Positions 1 to 8,100 of a stretch of 12,650 nt of DNA are shown piece by piece. This stretch comes from JALZAQ01 sp038253885 (lineage in GTDB: Bacteria > Gemmatimonadota > Gemmatimonadetes > Gemmatimonadales > Gemmatimonadaceae). Within the stretch, counting starts at the first letter, position 1. The number at the start of each line of letters is the position of its first letter. A program made the translations under genes and the position numbers. The stretch covers positions 1 to 12,650 of the forward strand of contig JBBSGP010000065.1 of the NCBI GenBank assembly GCA_038253885.1, read 5' to 3'. The notes beneath the pieces were generated by a model that saw only the letters and a list, made by a program, of their open reading frames with translations, ran no database searches and was not told where the DNA came from.

Positions 1-1776
1 AGACAGAATGCTCGAGTCGGCCATCTTGTACGTCGTCAGGTGCCGCAACAGATCGAGCGTCCAGCCGGTGTCGTCGTACGGCGGCGGATCATCGGCCTTG
101 TAGCGCTGCAGCGCGAGCAGGGTCCGGGCGGTGGCGGTGTAGGGCTGGTCCATGCGCACGATCCAGTCGCCCGCGTGCACGGTGACGGTGCCGGCTGGCG
201 CGCCGCGCTCCGCCCTCGTCGCGCCCGCGCGGCTCCTCATCGCAGCGCTGTCTCCCGCCGTGTCGCCGGGAGCGCGCCGGGCGTTGGGGTCGCTCGGTTC
301 CCTCGTCGCAGAGGTGTCCCGTGCACCACCACCGCCGGCGGCGACGGGGCTCGGCATGCGCGGCACTCCCTCCCCGGCGAGCGCGCGGGCCGTGAAATCC
401 TGGGTGGCGACGTGGATCTCCGTGCCGTGAGCGCGGAACAGGTTCACGAGATCTGCCGCCTCCGACGCATGACGTTGGCCGCGCGGGATGACGAAGGCAT
501 AGGGTGCCGACGTCTGCCCGCGACGGATCATCCGCTCCGCTTTGCTCACGTAATTCTCGAGGAAAGTCACCGCGTGGTCGGCCGTGTACTTGAGTGCGAC
601 CAACGCTCCCGATTGCTGGTAGTTGATGTTCGACCGGATGCACCACCGGACGTCGTTCACGGGAGGGTTCGGGCGATCCCAGCGGCGCTCAGTCGCGGCC
701 GGTGGCAGCCTCACAGTCTGGCAGTCCGCTCCCGACGAGGTGTACGTCTCGTAGAACCGTCCGATGCTGTTGTGCAGGTTGGCGACCGCGAGAATCGTAT
801 AGTTGGGCGCCCAACCGTCGTAGAAGCCATGTGTCCACACGCCTGGAAGGCCGCGACGGGTGAGCTCGGTGATCTCCTGGTATGCCAGCGTATGCCACTC
901 GTCCACCACGATCGGGTCGTACTCGTCGTTGTACGGCCCCGTGCCGGTGCTGGTATAGAGAAAGGGCACCGATTCGTGCAGGTCGTGGGCGACCAGCGGC
1001 CTCCATTCCATGAACGCCTTCATCACGTTCTGGGATAGCTTCTGCGACAGCACCATCCCATCACGGTTGTTATCGTGCGCCGTGTACTTCCCCCAATAGA
1101 TGAGCCCGCCCCCGAGCTGGCCGAGCTTGAGCTCGCGCGTCTGCTGGTAGAGATCCACCATCCGGTCGCGGCCATCCACCTCGGTGACCGGCGTGATGAG
1201 CGTGATGACGTTGTCGCGAATGTCCTTGACGAAATCCGATTCCTCCACCGCGAGCCGGTATGCGAGCTCCATCAGCATCTCGGGGCTCCCCGTCTCGGGG
1301 GAATGGATGGAGCCGGTGAGCCAGTAGATGGGCTTGGCCTCCCGGATGAGCTGGGCACGCTCGGCGCTCTGGACCGTTCGCGGATCCGACAGGCGTACGA
1401 TCTTCGCCCTGTAATCGTCGAGCTTCGCGATCGTCGCCTCGCTGGCGATGGCGACGAGGATCATCTCGCGTCCCTCGTCGCTCTGGCCGACGGTGAAATA
1501 CTTCACGCGGCTCGGTGCCGCGGCGGCGAGCGCCTTGAAGTAGCGGTTGATGTCGGTCACGTGCGACAGTTTGCCGATGGTGCCCGGGACGTAGCCGAGT
1601 ACCTTGAGCGGGCTCGGGACCGTGGGCGAGGCCGGCAGATGGTCCACCAGCTCGGTGGTGAACTTCCAGCGGGGATCGGTCGGGGTGAGCTCCTTGATCC
1701 GCGCTGTGTACGCGCTGTCGGGAGCCTGCTGCGAGGCGAGAAGCGCGGGAAACAGGAGGCCGAAAAGGAAGCGCAT
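1..1776 (-). CDS. Exported M14-family zinc carboxypeptidase, C-terminus beyond window
   Basis: The visible 592 residues begin with a short signal peptide (MRFLFGLLFPALLAS), so the enzyme is probably periplasmic or secreted. M14 enzymes use one zinc ion to cut peptides, usually at the C-terminus. The zinc motif HxxE is visible as HSPE at residues 158-161, inside GSIHSPETGSPEM. HDNNRDG at 234-240 resembles the substrate-binding Asn-Arg region, and HDLHE at 264-268 supplies the probable third zinc ligand. After the catalytic domain the chain continues well past the 300-400 residues of classical carboxypeptidases, as in the large bacterial M14 proteins. Residues about 474-528 form a Gly/Ala/Arg/Asp-rich low-complexity stretch before order resumes at GTVTVHAGDW. 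The ATG at 1776 is chosen because it gives the signal peptide; no Shine-Dalgarno sequence precedes it, and a perfect inverted repeat lies 6 bases upstream. It is probably the last visible gene of an operon with the two genes to its right. The substrate is unknown. Confidence 0.88.
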   Translation of the reverse strand, partial: MRFLFGLLFPALLASQQAPDSAYTARIKELTPTDPRWKFTTELVDHLPASPTVPSPLKVLGYVPGTIGKLSHVTDINRYFKALAAAAPSRVKYFTVGQSDEGREMILVAIASEATIAKLDDYRAKIVRLSDPRTVQSAERAQLIREAKPIYWLTGSIHSPETGSPEMLMELAYRLAVEESDFVKDIRDNVITLITPVTEVDGRDRMVDLYQQTRELKLGQLGGGLIYWGKYTAHDNNRDGMVLSQKLSQNVMKAFMEWRPLVAHDLHESVPFLYTSTGTGPYNDEYDPIVVDEWHTLAYQEITELTRRGLPGVWTHGFYDGWAPNYTILAVANLHNSIGRFYETYTSSGADCQTVRLPPAATERRWDRPNPPVNDVRWCIRSNINYQQSGALVALKYTADHAVTFLENYVSKAERMIRRGQTSAPYAFVIPRGQRHASEAADLVNLFRAHGTEIHVATQDFTARALAGEGVPRMPSPVAAGGGGARDTSATREPSDPNARRAPGDTAGDSAAMRSRAGATRAERGAPAGTVTVHAGDWIVRMDQPYTATARTLLALQRYKADDPPPYDDTGWTLDLLRHLTTYKMADSSILS

Positions 1777-1782
1777 GGGGAC

Positions 1783-1821
1783 TCGGGAGGGGGATGGCGG
1801 TAAAAGCTATCCCCCTCCCGA
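1783..1821 (-). promoter_or_regulatory. Perfect 13-bp inverted repeat before the M14 gene
   Basis: The arm TCGGGAGGGGGAT (1783-1795) is repeated exactly as its reverse complement at 1809-1821, with a 13-base loop at 1796-1808. It sits between the stop of the small lipoprotein gene (1830) and the M14 start codon (1776). The lower arm ends 6 bases before that start. No T-tract follows on either strand, so it is not a classical intrinsic terminator. On the minus-strand RNA the purine-rich arm GGGAGGGGG is buried in the stem. It could act as a terminator, an attenuator, an RNA stability element or a protein-binding site. The structure is seen directly; its role is inferred. Confidence 0.6.
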
Positions 1822-1829
1822 ACGACCTG

Positions 1830-2090
1830 CTACCTCGACACGGGCATCGAGTTCACGGCCGACACGAGACGCTGCAGCAGAGTGTCCTGCTTCGCGACCT
1901 GCGCGCGAAGGGAATCCAGCTCGGTCTGCATGCCGGCGGTCTCCTGGCGAAGCGAATTGACGGCATCTCCCAGGTCCACCACGCTCTGTCCCATCGCCAT
2001 GTCGCCGCTCCCCTTCTGGCAGCTCGCCATGGAAAGGACGGCTATCATGACGACCAGGGCCGGCGGTGGGCGGCGGCGCACCAGGGTCAC
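1830..2090 (-). CDS. Small coiled-coil lipoprotein candidate
   Basis: This hypothetical protein has about 86 residues. The N-terminus has a basic stretch (RRR, residues 5-7), a hydrophobic core (ALVVMIAVLSMA) and a cysteine at 24 preceded by S-M-A-S. That looks like a lipoprotein signal, although Met at -3 is not the usual Leu. The rest (about 35-82) has hydrophobic residues in heptad-like spacing (VVDLGDAVNSL, TELDSLRAQVAKQDTLLQRL), suggesting a coiled coil in the periplasm, somewhat like Lpp-type or trimeric spacer proteins. I do not recognise a family. The start is uncertain: GTG 2090, GTG 2081 and ATG 2048 are all in frame. I prefer 2090 because a G-rich run lies 6 bases upstream and the RRR segment is kept, but a hairpin covers this codon. 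The gene begins 19 bases after the DUF4412-like gene and probably shares its transcript. Confidence 0.6.
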   Translation of the reverse strand: MTLVRRRPPPALVVMIAVLSMASCQKGSGDMAMGQSVVDLGDAVNSLRQETAGMQTELDSLRAQVAKQDTLLQRLVSAVNSMPVSR

Positions 2091-2107
2091 GGTGCGCCCC
2101 CGCACCG
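2090..2107 (-). promoter_or_regulatory. 7-bp hairpin between DUF4412-like gene and lipoprotein gene
   Basis: Arms 2090-2096 (CGGTGCG) and 2101-2107 (CGCACCG) are perfectly complementary around a four-base loop. The hairpin starts 2 bases after the stop of the DUF4412-like gene and takes in the first base of the preferred GTG start of the next gene. There is no T-tract. It may tune translation of the lipoprotein or protect the upstream message; both roles are inferred. Confidence 0.4.
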
Positions 2108-2109
2108 GT

Positions 2110-3156
2110 CTAGCACTTCTTTCTTCCGAACAGGCCGGTGAGAGCGCACTTGGCCTTGTCCTTCGCGGCGTCTTTGGCTGCGTTCTTGGCCGCGTCCTTG
2201 GCCCCCTGCTTGGTCGAGTCCACCGCCTGCTGCGCTTGGGCTTTGGCGGCGGCGGCGATATCGTCGGCCACCGATGTCGAATCGCCGGTCTGTCCGGCAA
2301 CTGCGCCCGGCTTTCCAAGGCCCTTCAGGGCGTTCCTCATCTGATTGCCGATGTTCATGAACGCCTGCATGTCCATCTTGGCGTAGCCGGCGGGCACCTG
2401 AAAGGCCGAGGCCTCGAGCGCCGTCTGCTTCAGATCGAGAATCTCGGTCGTCGACGTGTCCTCCTTCGTCGTTCCGTCGCGCTCGGTGGTCGCCGTCGTG
2501 CTCACCGCCTTGATCGGCAGTCCTTTGAACAGCTTTCGCTGCGCATCGCCGCGCTTGCGCATCAGGTCGCTGACCGTGCCGCCCATCGAGGGCATACCAC
2601 CCTGCCCGCCGAAAGCGCGTGTGAAAGCTTCCATCGGATCAGGAATGTCTTTCAGCTTGCTCGTCACCCAGAACTCCTCGACCGAGCGGACCTTGCGCTG
2701 GCCCTGGCTTCCGTCGGCGACCTCGGAGTAGCTCGTGGTGATGCGGTAGCGATTGGTCGGGTAGCCGTTGACGACCCCGCCGCTGCCGAGAGCGGAACCC
2801 GAGACCTGGACGTCGGAGACCACGGTGGTAGCCGCCATCATCTGCGCCATGGCACCGAGTGCTTTGCCTGTGGTGTCGCCGAAGTTGATCTCGATGTACT
2901 GGCGGTTGTCGGGCAGCACCATGAACAGCATTTTCTTGGCGGGGTGTACCAGGACGTAGCTGGATTTCCCACCCTGCTTCGTGGAATCGGAGTCGAAGCG
3001 GAGGATGCCGTCGAGGAACTGGACCTTGGTCACGGAGGCCGAGGCGGCGCTGCCAGTGGATGTCTTCATCCGGAAGCTGATTCCGGATCCGTACGGCGTG
3101 GGCGCCGCGCCCAGTGTGGCGAGAGCGCCGGCGGCGAGAAGTGCGCGACGAAGCAT
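2110..3156 (-). CDS. DUF4412-like exported protein with Lys/Ala repeat tail
   Basis: The 348-residue protein has a clear signal peptide (MLRRALLAAGALATLGAA), so it acts in the envelope or outside. Residues about 25-110 show beta-strand patterns (KVQFLDGILRFDSD, SYVLVHPAKKMLFMVLPDNR) like those of DUF4412 and related LolA-like envelope proteins; this assignment is from pattern only. Residues 120-285 continue with alternating strands (NGYPTNRYRITTSYSE, EEFWVTSKLKDIPDP). The tail from about 295 is charged and Ala-rich, with a four-residue repeat (KDAA, KNAA, KDAA, KDKA) at 316-336, followed by two cysteines (337 and the last residue, 348). The start is supported by GAGGAG 8 bases upstream. It is the first gene after a putative promoter and precedes the small lipoprotein and M14 genes. 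Its biochemical function is unknown. Confidence 0.85.
   Translation of the reverse strand: MLRRALLAAGALATLGAAPTPYGSGISFRMKTSTGSAASASVTKVQFLDGILRFDSDSTKQGGKSSYVLVHPAKKMLFMVLPDNRQYIEINFGDTTGKALGAMAQMMAATTVVSDVQVSGSALGSGGVVNGYPTNRYRITTSYSEVADGSQGQRKVRSVEEFWVTSKLKDIPDPMEAFTRAFGGQGGMPSMGGTVSDLMRKRGDAQRKLFKGLPIKAVSTTATTERDGTTKEDTSTTEILDLKQTALEASAFQVPAGYAKMDMQAFMNIGNQMRNALKGLGKPGAVAGQTGDSTSVADDIAAAAKAQAQQAVDSTKQGAKDAAKNAAKDAAKDKAKCALTGLFGRKKC
2162..2210 (-). repeat. 12-base tandem repeat coding for KDAA-type units
   Basis: On the plus strand, similar 12-base units (ccttcgcggcgt, ctttggctgcgt, tcttggccgcgt) follow each other and encode four-residue KDAA/KNAA units in the tail of the DUF4412-like protein. 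The copies differ by several bases, so this is a degenerate coding repeat. The outer limits are approximate. Confidence 0.5.
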
Positions 3157-3164
3157 GGGGGATA

Positions 3165-3170
3165 CTCCTC
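3165..3170 (-). promoter_or_regulatory. Ribosome binding site of the DUF4412-like gene
   Basis: GAGGAG on the minus strand lies 8 bases upstream of the ATG at 3156. It is one of the few strong Shine-Dalgarno sequences in the window and confirms this start. Confidence 0.75.
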
Positions 3171-3218
3171 TTTTGGCGGGTGTGCCACACCAGGCGCGAT
3201 CGGGCCGATGGGCGGGCT

Positions 3219-3247
3219 AAGATAGGGGTTGGAAACATTTCAGACAA
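3219..3247 (-). promoter_or_regulatory. Putative sigma70-type promoter of the DUF4412-lipoprotein-M14 group
   Basis: On the minus strand TTGTCT (3247-3242) and TATCTT (3224-3219) are separated by exactly 17 bases. Each box matches four of six consensus positions. Transcription would begin near 3212, leaving a leader of about 55 bases before the ATG at 3156. The spot is in the 136-base gap downstream of the AstE/AspA-like gene and is locally AT-richer than its surroundings. Confidence 0.45.
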
Positions 3248-3292
3248 CGGTTCGGTCATCCGTCACCGATCGCGGCCCGCCAGCCACCAGCG

Positions 3293-4354
3293 TCAGGGAG
3301 TAACGCCGCGCAGGACTCCGACGTTCGCTATCGTCTCGCCCTTCGTCATCGAAGGCACGGCCCGGATAAAGAGAATGCGCCCGGCGGCTGGCGAGAGCGC
3401 CTCGAAGATGGTTTTCCCCACGTAGTCCGTGACATAGCCGAGCTTCTGTCCGGCGATCACCCGCGCGTCGCGATCCACGAGCGGGTAGAAGATTCCAGTC
3501 TGCTCGCTTGACACGGTCACCACCTTGTCCACCCATACCGGACGTCGGACGGGGCGGACGGGGCGGTCGATCATTCCGAGATACGCCATCACCCCGAGCG
3601 ATCCCTTCACCAGCGCGGAGACGTCGGCCGCATCGGTTCGGCCAGCACGGCCGGCCTCGGCGGTGAGGGAGGGTTTCCCTCGCGCGGTGGCGGTGTTCTC
3701 CAGGTAACGCGACGCCGCCGGATCCTTCGGCCGGTCCGTGGAGACGATGATGTGGTCGAGGCCGAAAGCGAGAACCATCCCCCGCGAGATCGAGTCCTGG
3801 CGCGCGTTGCCGGTGACCGTCCAGTAGCTGTAGGGCCGCAGGTTCTCATCGAGATCCCCGCCGTGGAGATCGATCAGGTGGTCGCTCTGCTCGACGACCT
3901 GCTGGGTGATCAGCGCCGACGCTCGCTCCGTCTGCGTTCCCGTCATCGAGCCCGGGTAGAAGCGGTTCATGCTCTTTCGGTCGACCGGATTGACGTGTGG
4001 CACCTTCTGCTCGAACGACGCGACGTTGATGAGCGGGAGCAGGATCACGCTTCCGGCGATTCGCGCCGGCTCGAGCTCCGCGATCAGTCGCTCGACGGCG
4101 ATGATCGACGCGTATTCGGTGCCGTGAGCGCCCGACGCGATGGCGAGCACCGGACCGGGACGGGCCCCATGGACGATCGCGACGGGCATCGAGTACCCGG
4201 AGTCGGAGCCGGCCGGGACGACAATCACGCCGGTGACCTTTTCGCCGCGCCTGGCGGTGACGCCGCCCACGGTGAGCGTCGGATGCGGATCGGGTTGGCC
4301 AGACGCCGTCGATGCGGCGGCGAGCGCGAGAATGGCGACGGCGAGCTGTTTCAT
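3293..4354 (-). CDS. Exported succinylglutamate desuccinylase/aspartoacylase-family hydrolase
   Basis: The 353-residue protein belongs to the AstE/AspA zinc hydrolases, which share the carboxypeptidase fold and cleave amide bonds of N-acyl amino acids. The zinc ligands are visible as GAHGTE (His77, Glu80) and DLHGGD (His164). The substrate-binding pair MNRFYPG gives Asn130-Arg131, and AEAGRAG holds the probable catalytic Glu233. Residues about 285-350 resemble the beta-rich, barrel-sandwich C-terminal domain of the family. The N-terminus is a signal peptide (MKQLAVAILALAAASTASG), unlike cytoplasmic AstE of arginine breakdown, so a periplasmic role on N-acyl amino acids or peptides is likely. 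The ATG at 4354 is chosen for this signal peptide. The frame stays open to an ATG at 4423, but that would add 23 non-conserved-looking residues ahead of the signal. No clear Shine-Dalgarno sequence precedes 4354. The exact substrate cannot be read from the sequence. Confidence 0.85.
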   Translation of the reverse strand: MKQLAVAILALAAASTASGQPDPHPTLTVGGVTARRGEKVTGVIVVPAGSDSGYSMPVAIVHGARPGPVLAIASGAHGTEYASIIAVERLIAELEPARIAGSVILLPLINVASFEQKVPHVNPVDRKSMNRFYPGSMTGTQTERASALITQQVVEQSDHLIDLHGGDLDENLRPYSYWTVTGNARQDSISRGMVLAFGLDHIIVSTDRPKDPAASRYLENTATARGKPSLTAEAGRAGRTDAADVSALVKGSLGVMAYLGMIDRPVRPVRRPVWVDKVVTVSSEQTGIFYPLVDRDARVIAGQKLGYVTDYVGKTIFEALSPAAGRILFIRAVPSMTKGETIANVGVLRGVTP

Positions 4355-4424
4355 GGAAGAAGGCTGAAGGAGAGTCGACAGGCGCGGGCGCCGGCCACGG
4401 TGAGAGGCTGCGCAGGACGGCACC

Positions 4425-4453
4425 AGAATATGCTCGGAGTGCGGGAGCGCCAG
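4425..4453 (-). promoter_or_regulatory. Weak promoter candidate for the AstE/AspA-like gene
   Basis: On the minus strand TATTCT (4430-4425) is preceded at 17 bases by CTGGCG (4453-4448). The -10 box matches four of six consensus positions and the -35 only three. It lies about 70 bases upstream of the start at 4354. It is recorded as a candidate only. Confidence 0.22.
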
Positions 4454-4519
4454 TCCGCGACGATGCGATGACGTGGTGATCGGAGGGGGATGCTATCTCC
4501 CGGCATCACCGTACCCGCG

Positions 4520-4523
4520 AGGA
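4520..4523 (+). promoter_or_regulatory. Ribosome binding site that sets the pseudopilin start
   Basis: AGGA ends 5 bases before the ATG at 4529. It selects this start over the in-frame ATG at 4490, and the choice gives the short positively charged leader expected for a prepilin. Confidence 0.6.
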
Positions 4524-4528
4524 AAGCC

Positions 4529-4948
4529 ATGCGCCACGGCACCACTCTGATCGAGATCATGGCTGTTCTGGTCCTGATCTCTCTGCTTCTCCTCATCTCC
4601 ATTCCCCGGCTCGGGCGGGGGCGAGATTCGGTGGCCGTTCGAAGCGCCCGTGAGCAGGTGGTCTCCGCGCTCGCGGTCGCGCGGAGCCGAGCCATCTTCG
4701 GCTCGCGAACGGTGGCCGTCCGCTTCGACACGCTCGCGTCGCGCGTGTTGCTGCTCGCGGCCGCGGACACGGAGCTCGTCCGCGACGTGGGACAGGAGTT
4801 CGGCGTGGCGATGGTCGCGAGCCGTGACTCCATCGCCTATGGTCCGACGGGCCGGGGCTACGGCGCAGCCAACACGCGAATCATCCTGGCCCGCGGCGCC
4901 GCGGCCGAAACCGTCACGGTCTCTCGGCTCGGACGGGTCAGGCGCTGA
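4529..4948 (+). CDS. GspH/FimT-like type IV pseudopilin
   Basis: The 139-residue protein starts MRHGTTLIEIMAVLVLISLL. This is a class III prepilin signal: a very short basic leader, Gly4 before the cut, Thr5 as the new N-terminus and Glu9 at position +5. A hydrophobic helix of about 20 residues follows (to about residue 27). Prepilin peptidase should cut after Gly4 and methylate the new end. The rest fits the minor pseudopilin GspH/FimT pattern: a helical stretch with SAREQVVSALAVARSRAI at about 38-55, then beta strands ending in the typical TVSRLGRVRR. Such proteins sit at the tip of type IV pili or type II secretion pseudopili. No other pilus or secretion gene is in the window, so it is an orphan here. 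The upstream neighbour is divergent and the downstream one convergent, so it appears to be transcribed alone. Confidence 0.82.
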   Translation: MRHGTTLIEIMAVLVLISLLLLISIPRLGRGRDSVAVRSAREQVVSALAVARSRAIFGSRTVAVRFDTLASRVLLLAAADTELVRDVGQEFGVAMVASRDSIAYGPTGRGYGAANTRIILARGAAAETVTVSRLGRVRR

Positions 4949-5113
4949 GAGAAGTCCCATTGCTCCCGCGTATTTCGGTTGTCCGGCCGCGAGAAGAACT
5001 CTCGCTCGATGGCTCCCGCGAGGAGCGTGACGCCGAGCGCGCTCTGCTCCTCCGGGCGCTCATCCGCGCTCAGAGCGACGACCTGGCCCGCGCGCGCCGG
5101 CCGTCGCGTCTGC

Positions 5114-8100
5114 TCAGGGTTCGCCACCCACCGCCGGAAGGTCGGCGGCCTTGAGCTGCGCGTTGAGCGCCGGCAGATCCTGTGTCCTGATCTCGCGCCA
5201 CTTCGCGAGCTGTGCCGACAGGATGGTCTGCAGCCGCGCCGCTCCGGCGACAGCCTGCGTCGTCGGCGTGGCATCGGCGCCTTCGATCACGTTGTACACG
5301 GCGATCAACTCCGCATTGAGCCGGGTGAGATTCTCATCCTCCCCGCTGCCGCGCCCTGCACCGCCGCTTCCCACGAGGGCGGCGAGGCTGTCGTCGAGCT
5401 TCGCGATCGTCTCGGCCACCGCTCCCTGGGCACGGCCGCGCAGTCGTCGAAGCTCCTCACGCAGCGACTGCACCTCCTTGAGCGCCATCCAGTCCTCGCG
5501 GAGCTCGGCGTGCAGGCGGAGCGCGAGGGCGAAGCGCTGAGCCAGGCCGGAGACCGGGGCACCCACCCGCGGATCCATCTTCACCACCAGTGGTTGGGTG
5601 AAGCTCCGCCCACCGACCGTCAACTTCACCGTGTAGGTGCCGGGAAGCACCGCCGGTCCGTGCGGCGTCAGCGGGGTGTCGCGATGGATGGCCGAGATCG
5701 GGTAGTCCCGCTCGAGAACCTCCGGGGGCGGGTAATGTAGATCCCACACGAAGCGGTGCATCCCGGTCTCCGTTCCGGGATTCTGCGGAGGACGTACCCA
5801 GTAGGTGGGAACGTTCATCTGCAATGCCGTCGGCGAGATGCTGTCACGGTCCGCGCTGGAGAAGCGGCGCACGAGCTTCCCCTGGCGGTCCGTGACCTCG
5901 ATCGCCACGGGTGAGCTGGAGGCGGCCCCGAGCCAGTAATCGATGACCGCCCCATCCGGGGGGTTCTTCCCCGCAGGCTCCTCCGGAGGCAGCGGCGTGT
6001 CCGTCCACTGGTCGCGCTGGATACGGTAGGTGACCTGCGGCCTGAAGAGGTGGGCGGAGGATTCGGCAACCTCCTTCGTCAGCTGTCTCAGCGGCGTGAT
6101 GTCGTCGAGGATCCAGATGGAGCGGCCGTGCGTGCCGGCGACGATATCGTCGTCGTGGATCACCAGGTCGCGAACGGAGCTCGCCGGCATGTTGAGGCGC
6201 AGAGACTGCCAATGGTCGCCGTCGTCGAACGAGACGAACACCTCTCGCTCGCTCCCGGCAAACAGCAGCCCCTTGCGAACGGGGTCCTCGCGCACCGTGT
6301 TGATGGCGCCCCCGTCGGGAATCCCGGACGTGATCTCCGTCCAGCTCTTTCCCGCGTCGTGCGTCCGGAAGATGTGCGGGCGCAAATCGTCAAGGCGGAA
6401 GCTGTTGATCGCGGCATACGCGGTGACGTCGTCGTAATGCGATGCGACGAGCTGCGCGACCTTGCTCCAGGGCGTCAGCTCTGGCGGCGTGACGTTCTTC
6501 CAGCTCTTTCCGCCGTCGCGAGTGAGCTGGATGAGCCCATCATCCGTGCCGACCCAGACTGTGCGCGTCGTCTTGAAGCTCGGCCCGACGCTGTAGATGA
6601 CCCCCCCGTGATGGACCTTCGCCGTCGCCGAACCGGAATAGACGCCAACATTCCTCGGGACCACGGAGTCCGGCCGGGTGAGGTCCGGGCTGATCGTCTG
6701 CCAGCTGCGCCCGCCATTGGTCGTCTTGAAGAGGAGCTGTGACGCCAGATACATCGTGTGCGGCTCGATGGGCGAGAACAGGATCGGCATCGTGCGGATG
6801 AAGCGGTACTTGCCGGACCGCACCGCCTCCGGCGCGATGTTCTGCACATCACCAGTGCGGCGATCCCAGCGCGTCGCCTTGCCGCCGTAGACGAAGTTGG
6901 GGTCGAGCGGATCGGGAGCCGCGTAGCCGTACTCCTCCACTCCCACGGGATGCCAGTCCATGAAGGTGATCTGCCCATCGTTGCCGCGACTCGCGATCCC
7001 GACGGAGCCGCTCTCCTGTTGTCCGCCGTACACCCAGTACGGGAATTGATTGTCGGTTGTCACATGGTAGAGCTGCGCGGTGGGCTGGTTGTACCAGGAG
7101 CTCCACGTCTCCCCCCCATTCACCGTGATCGTGGCGCCCTGGTCGCTGGCGAGCAGGATGATCTGGCTGTTGTCCGGGTTGATCCATACGGTGTGGTAGT
7201 CGTCGCCCCCGGGAGCGCCCTTGATCGCGGTCCAGCTCGCGCCGGCATCGGTGGAGCGATAGGTCGAGGTGTTGGCCGCATAGATGACGTCGGGATTTCT
7301 GGGATCGACCTTCACCTCCGCGAAGTCGGAGCCGCGACCCCAGATGCGTGGCTCGCCATTCACCTTTCTCCACGACCCGCCCGCGTCGTCCGACCGGTAG
7401 GTGCCGCCGAACTGCGCGCTCGCTTCCACCAGCGCGTAGATGCGCAGCGGATTGCTCGGCGCGATCGCGAAGCCGATGCGGCCGAGGCCCTGCTCGAACG
7501 TCGGAAGGCCGGTCGTGAGCTGGGACCAGGTGGCGCCTCCGTCGGTTGACTTGTAGAGGCCGCTCCCCGGTCCCTGAAAGACCCCATTCTCCCATGGCGC
7601 TTGGCGGGACTGCCACATGTCCGCGTATACGGTCTGGGCGTTGGCCGGGTCGAACGCCAGAGCGATCGCGCCGGTGTTTTCATCCTTGTAGAGCACCTTC
7701 TGGAACGATTTTCCGCCGTCCATCGAGCGAAAGACACCGCGCTCCTCGTTCGGACCGTACGGATGCCCGACGACGGCGACGAAGATCCGGTCCGGATCCT
7801 TCGGGTCGATGATGATCGAGCCGATCTGCTGCCCGTCGCGGAGGCCGAGGTGAGTCCACGTCTTTCCCGCGTCGGAAGACCTGTACACGCCGTCCCCGGT
7901 CGAGAGATCGGGGCGTTGCACGCCCTCACCGCTGCCGACGTAGACGATGTTCGGATCCGATGGAGCGACGGCGACCGTGCCGATGGAGCCCGTGGGTTGA
8001 TCGTCGAAGAGGGGACGCCACGTGCGTCCGTAATCAGTGGTCTTCCAGACGCCGCCGTTGTTCACGCCGATATAGAAGACGTTGGGCTGGCTGGGCACCC

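Noticed and set aside
40..1038. A 332-codon open frame on the plus strand
   Set aside because: It is antisense to the M14 gene, whose zinc motifs are clear, and its own translation resembles no protein family.
1882..3225. A 447-codon open frame on the plus strand
   Set aside because: It runs antisense to the DUF4412-like and lipoprotein genes. Its translation is rich in Arg, Gly, His and Leu without recognisable motifs, as expected for a shadow frame in GC-rich DNA.
4989..5005. A 6-bp hairpin (GCGAGA/TCTCGC) between the convergent pseudopilin and BNR genes
   Set aside because: The stem is short, no T-tract follows on either strand, and stems of this size are expected by chance at this GC content. 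It is not called as a terminator.
4858..5274. A minus-strand open frame spanning the gap between the pseudopilin and BNR genes
   Set aside because: Part of its translation looks protein-like, but most of it overlaps the two well-supported neighbours in other frames and it has no ribosome binding site or recognisable domain.
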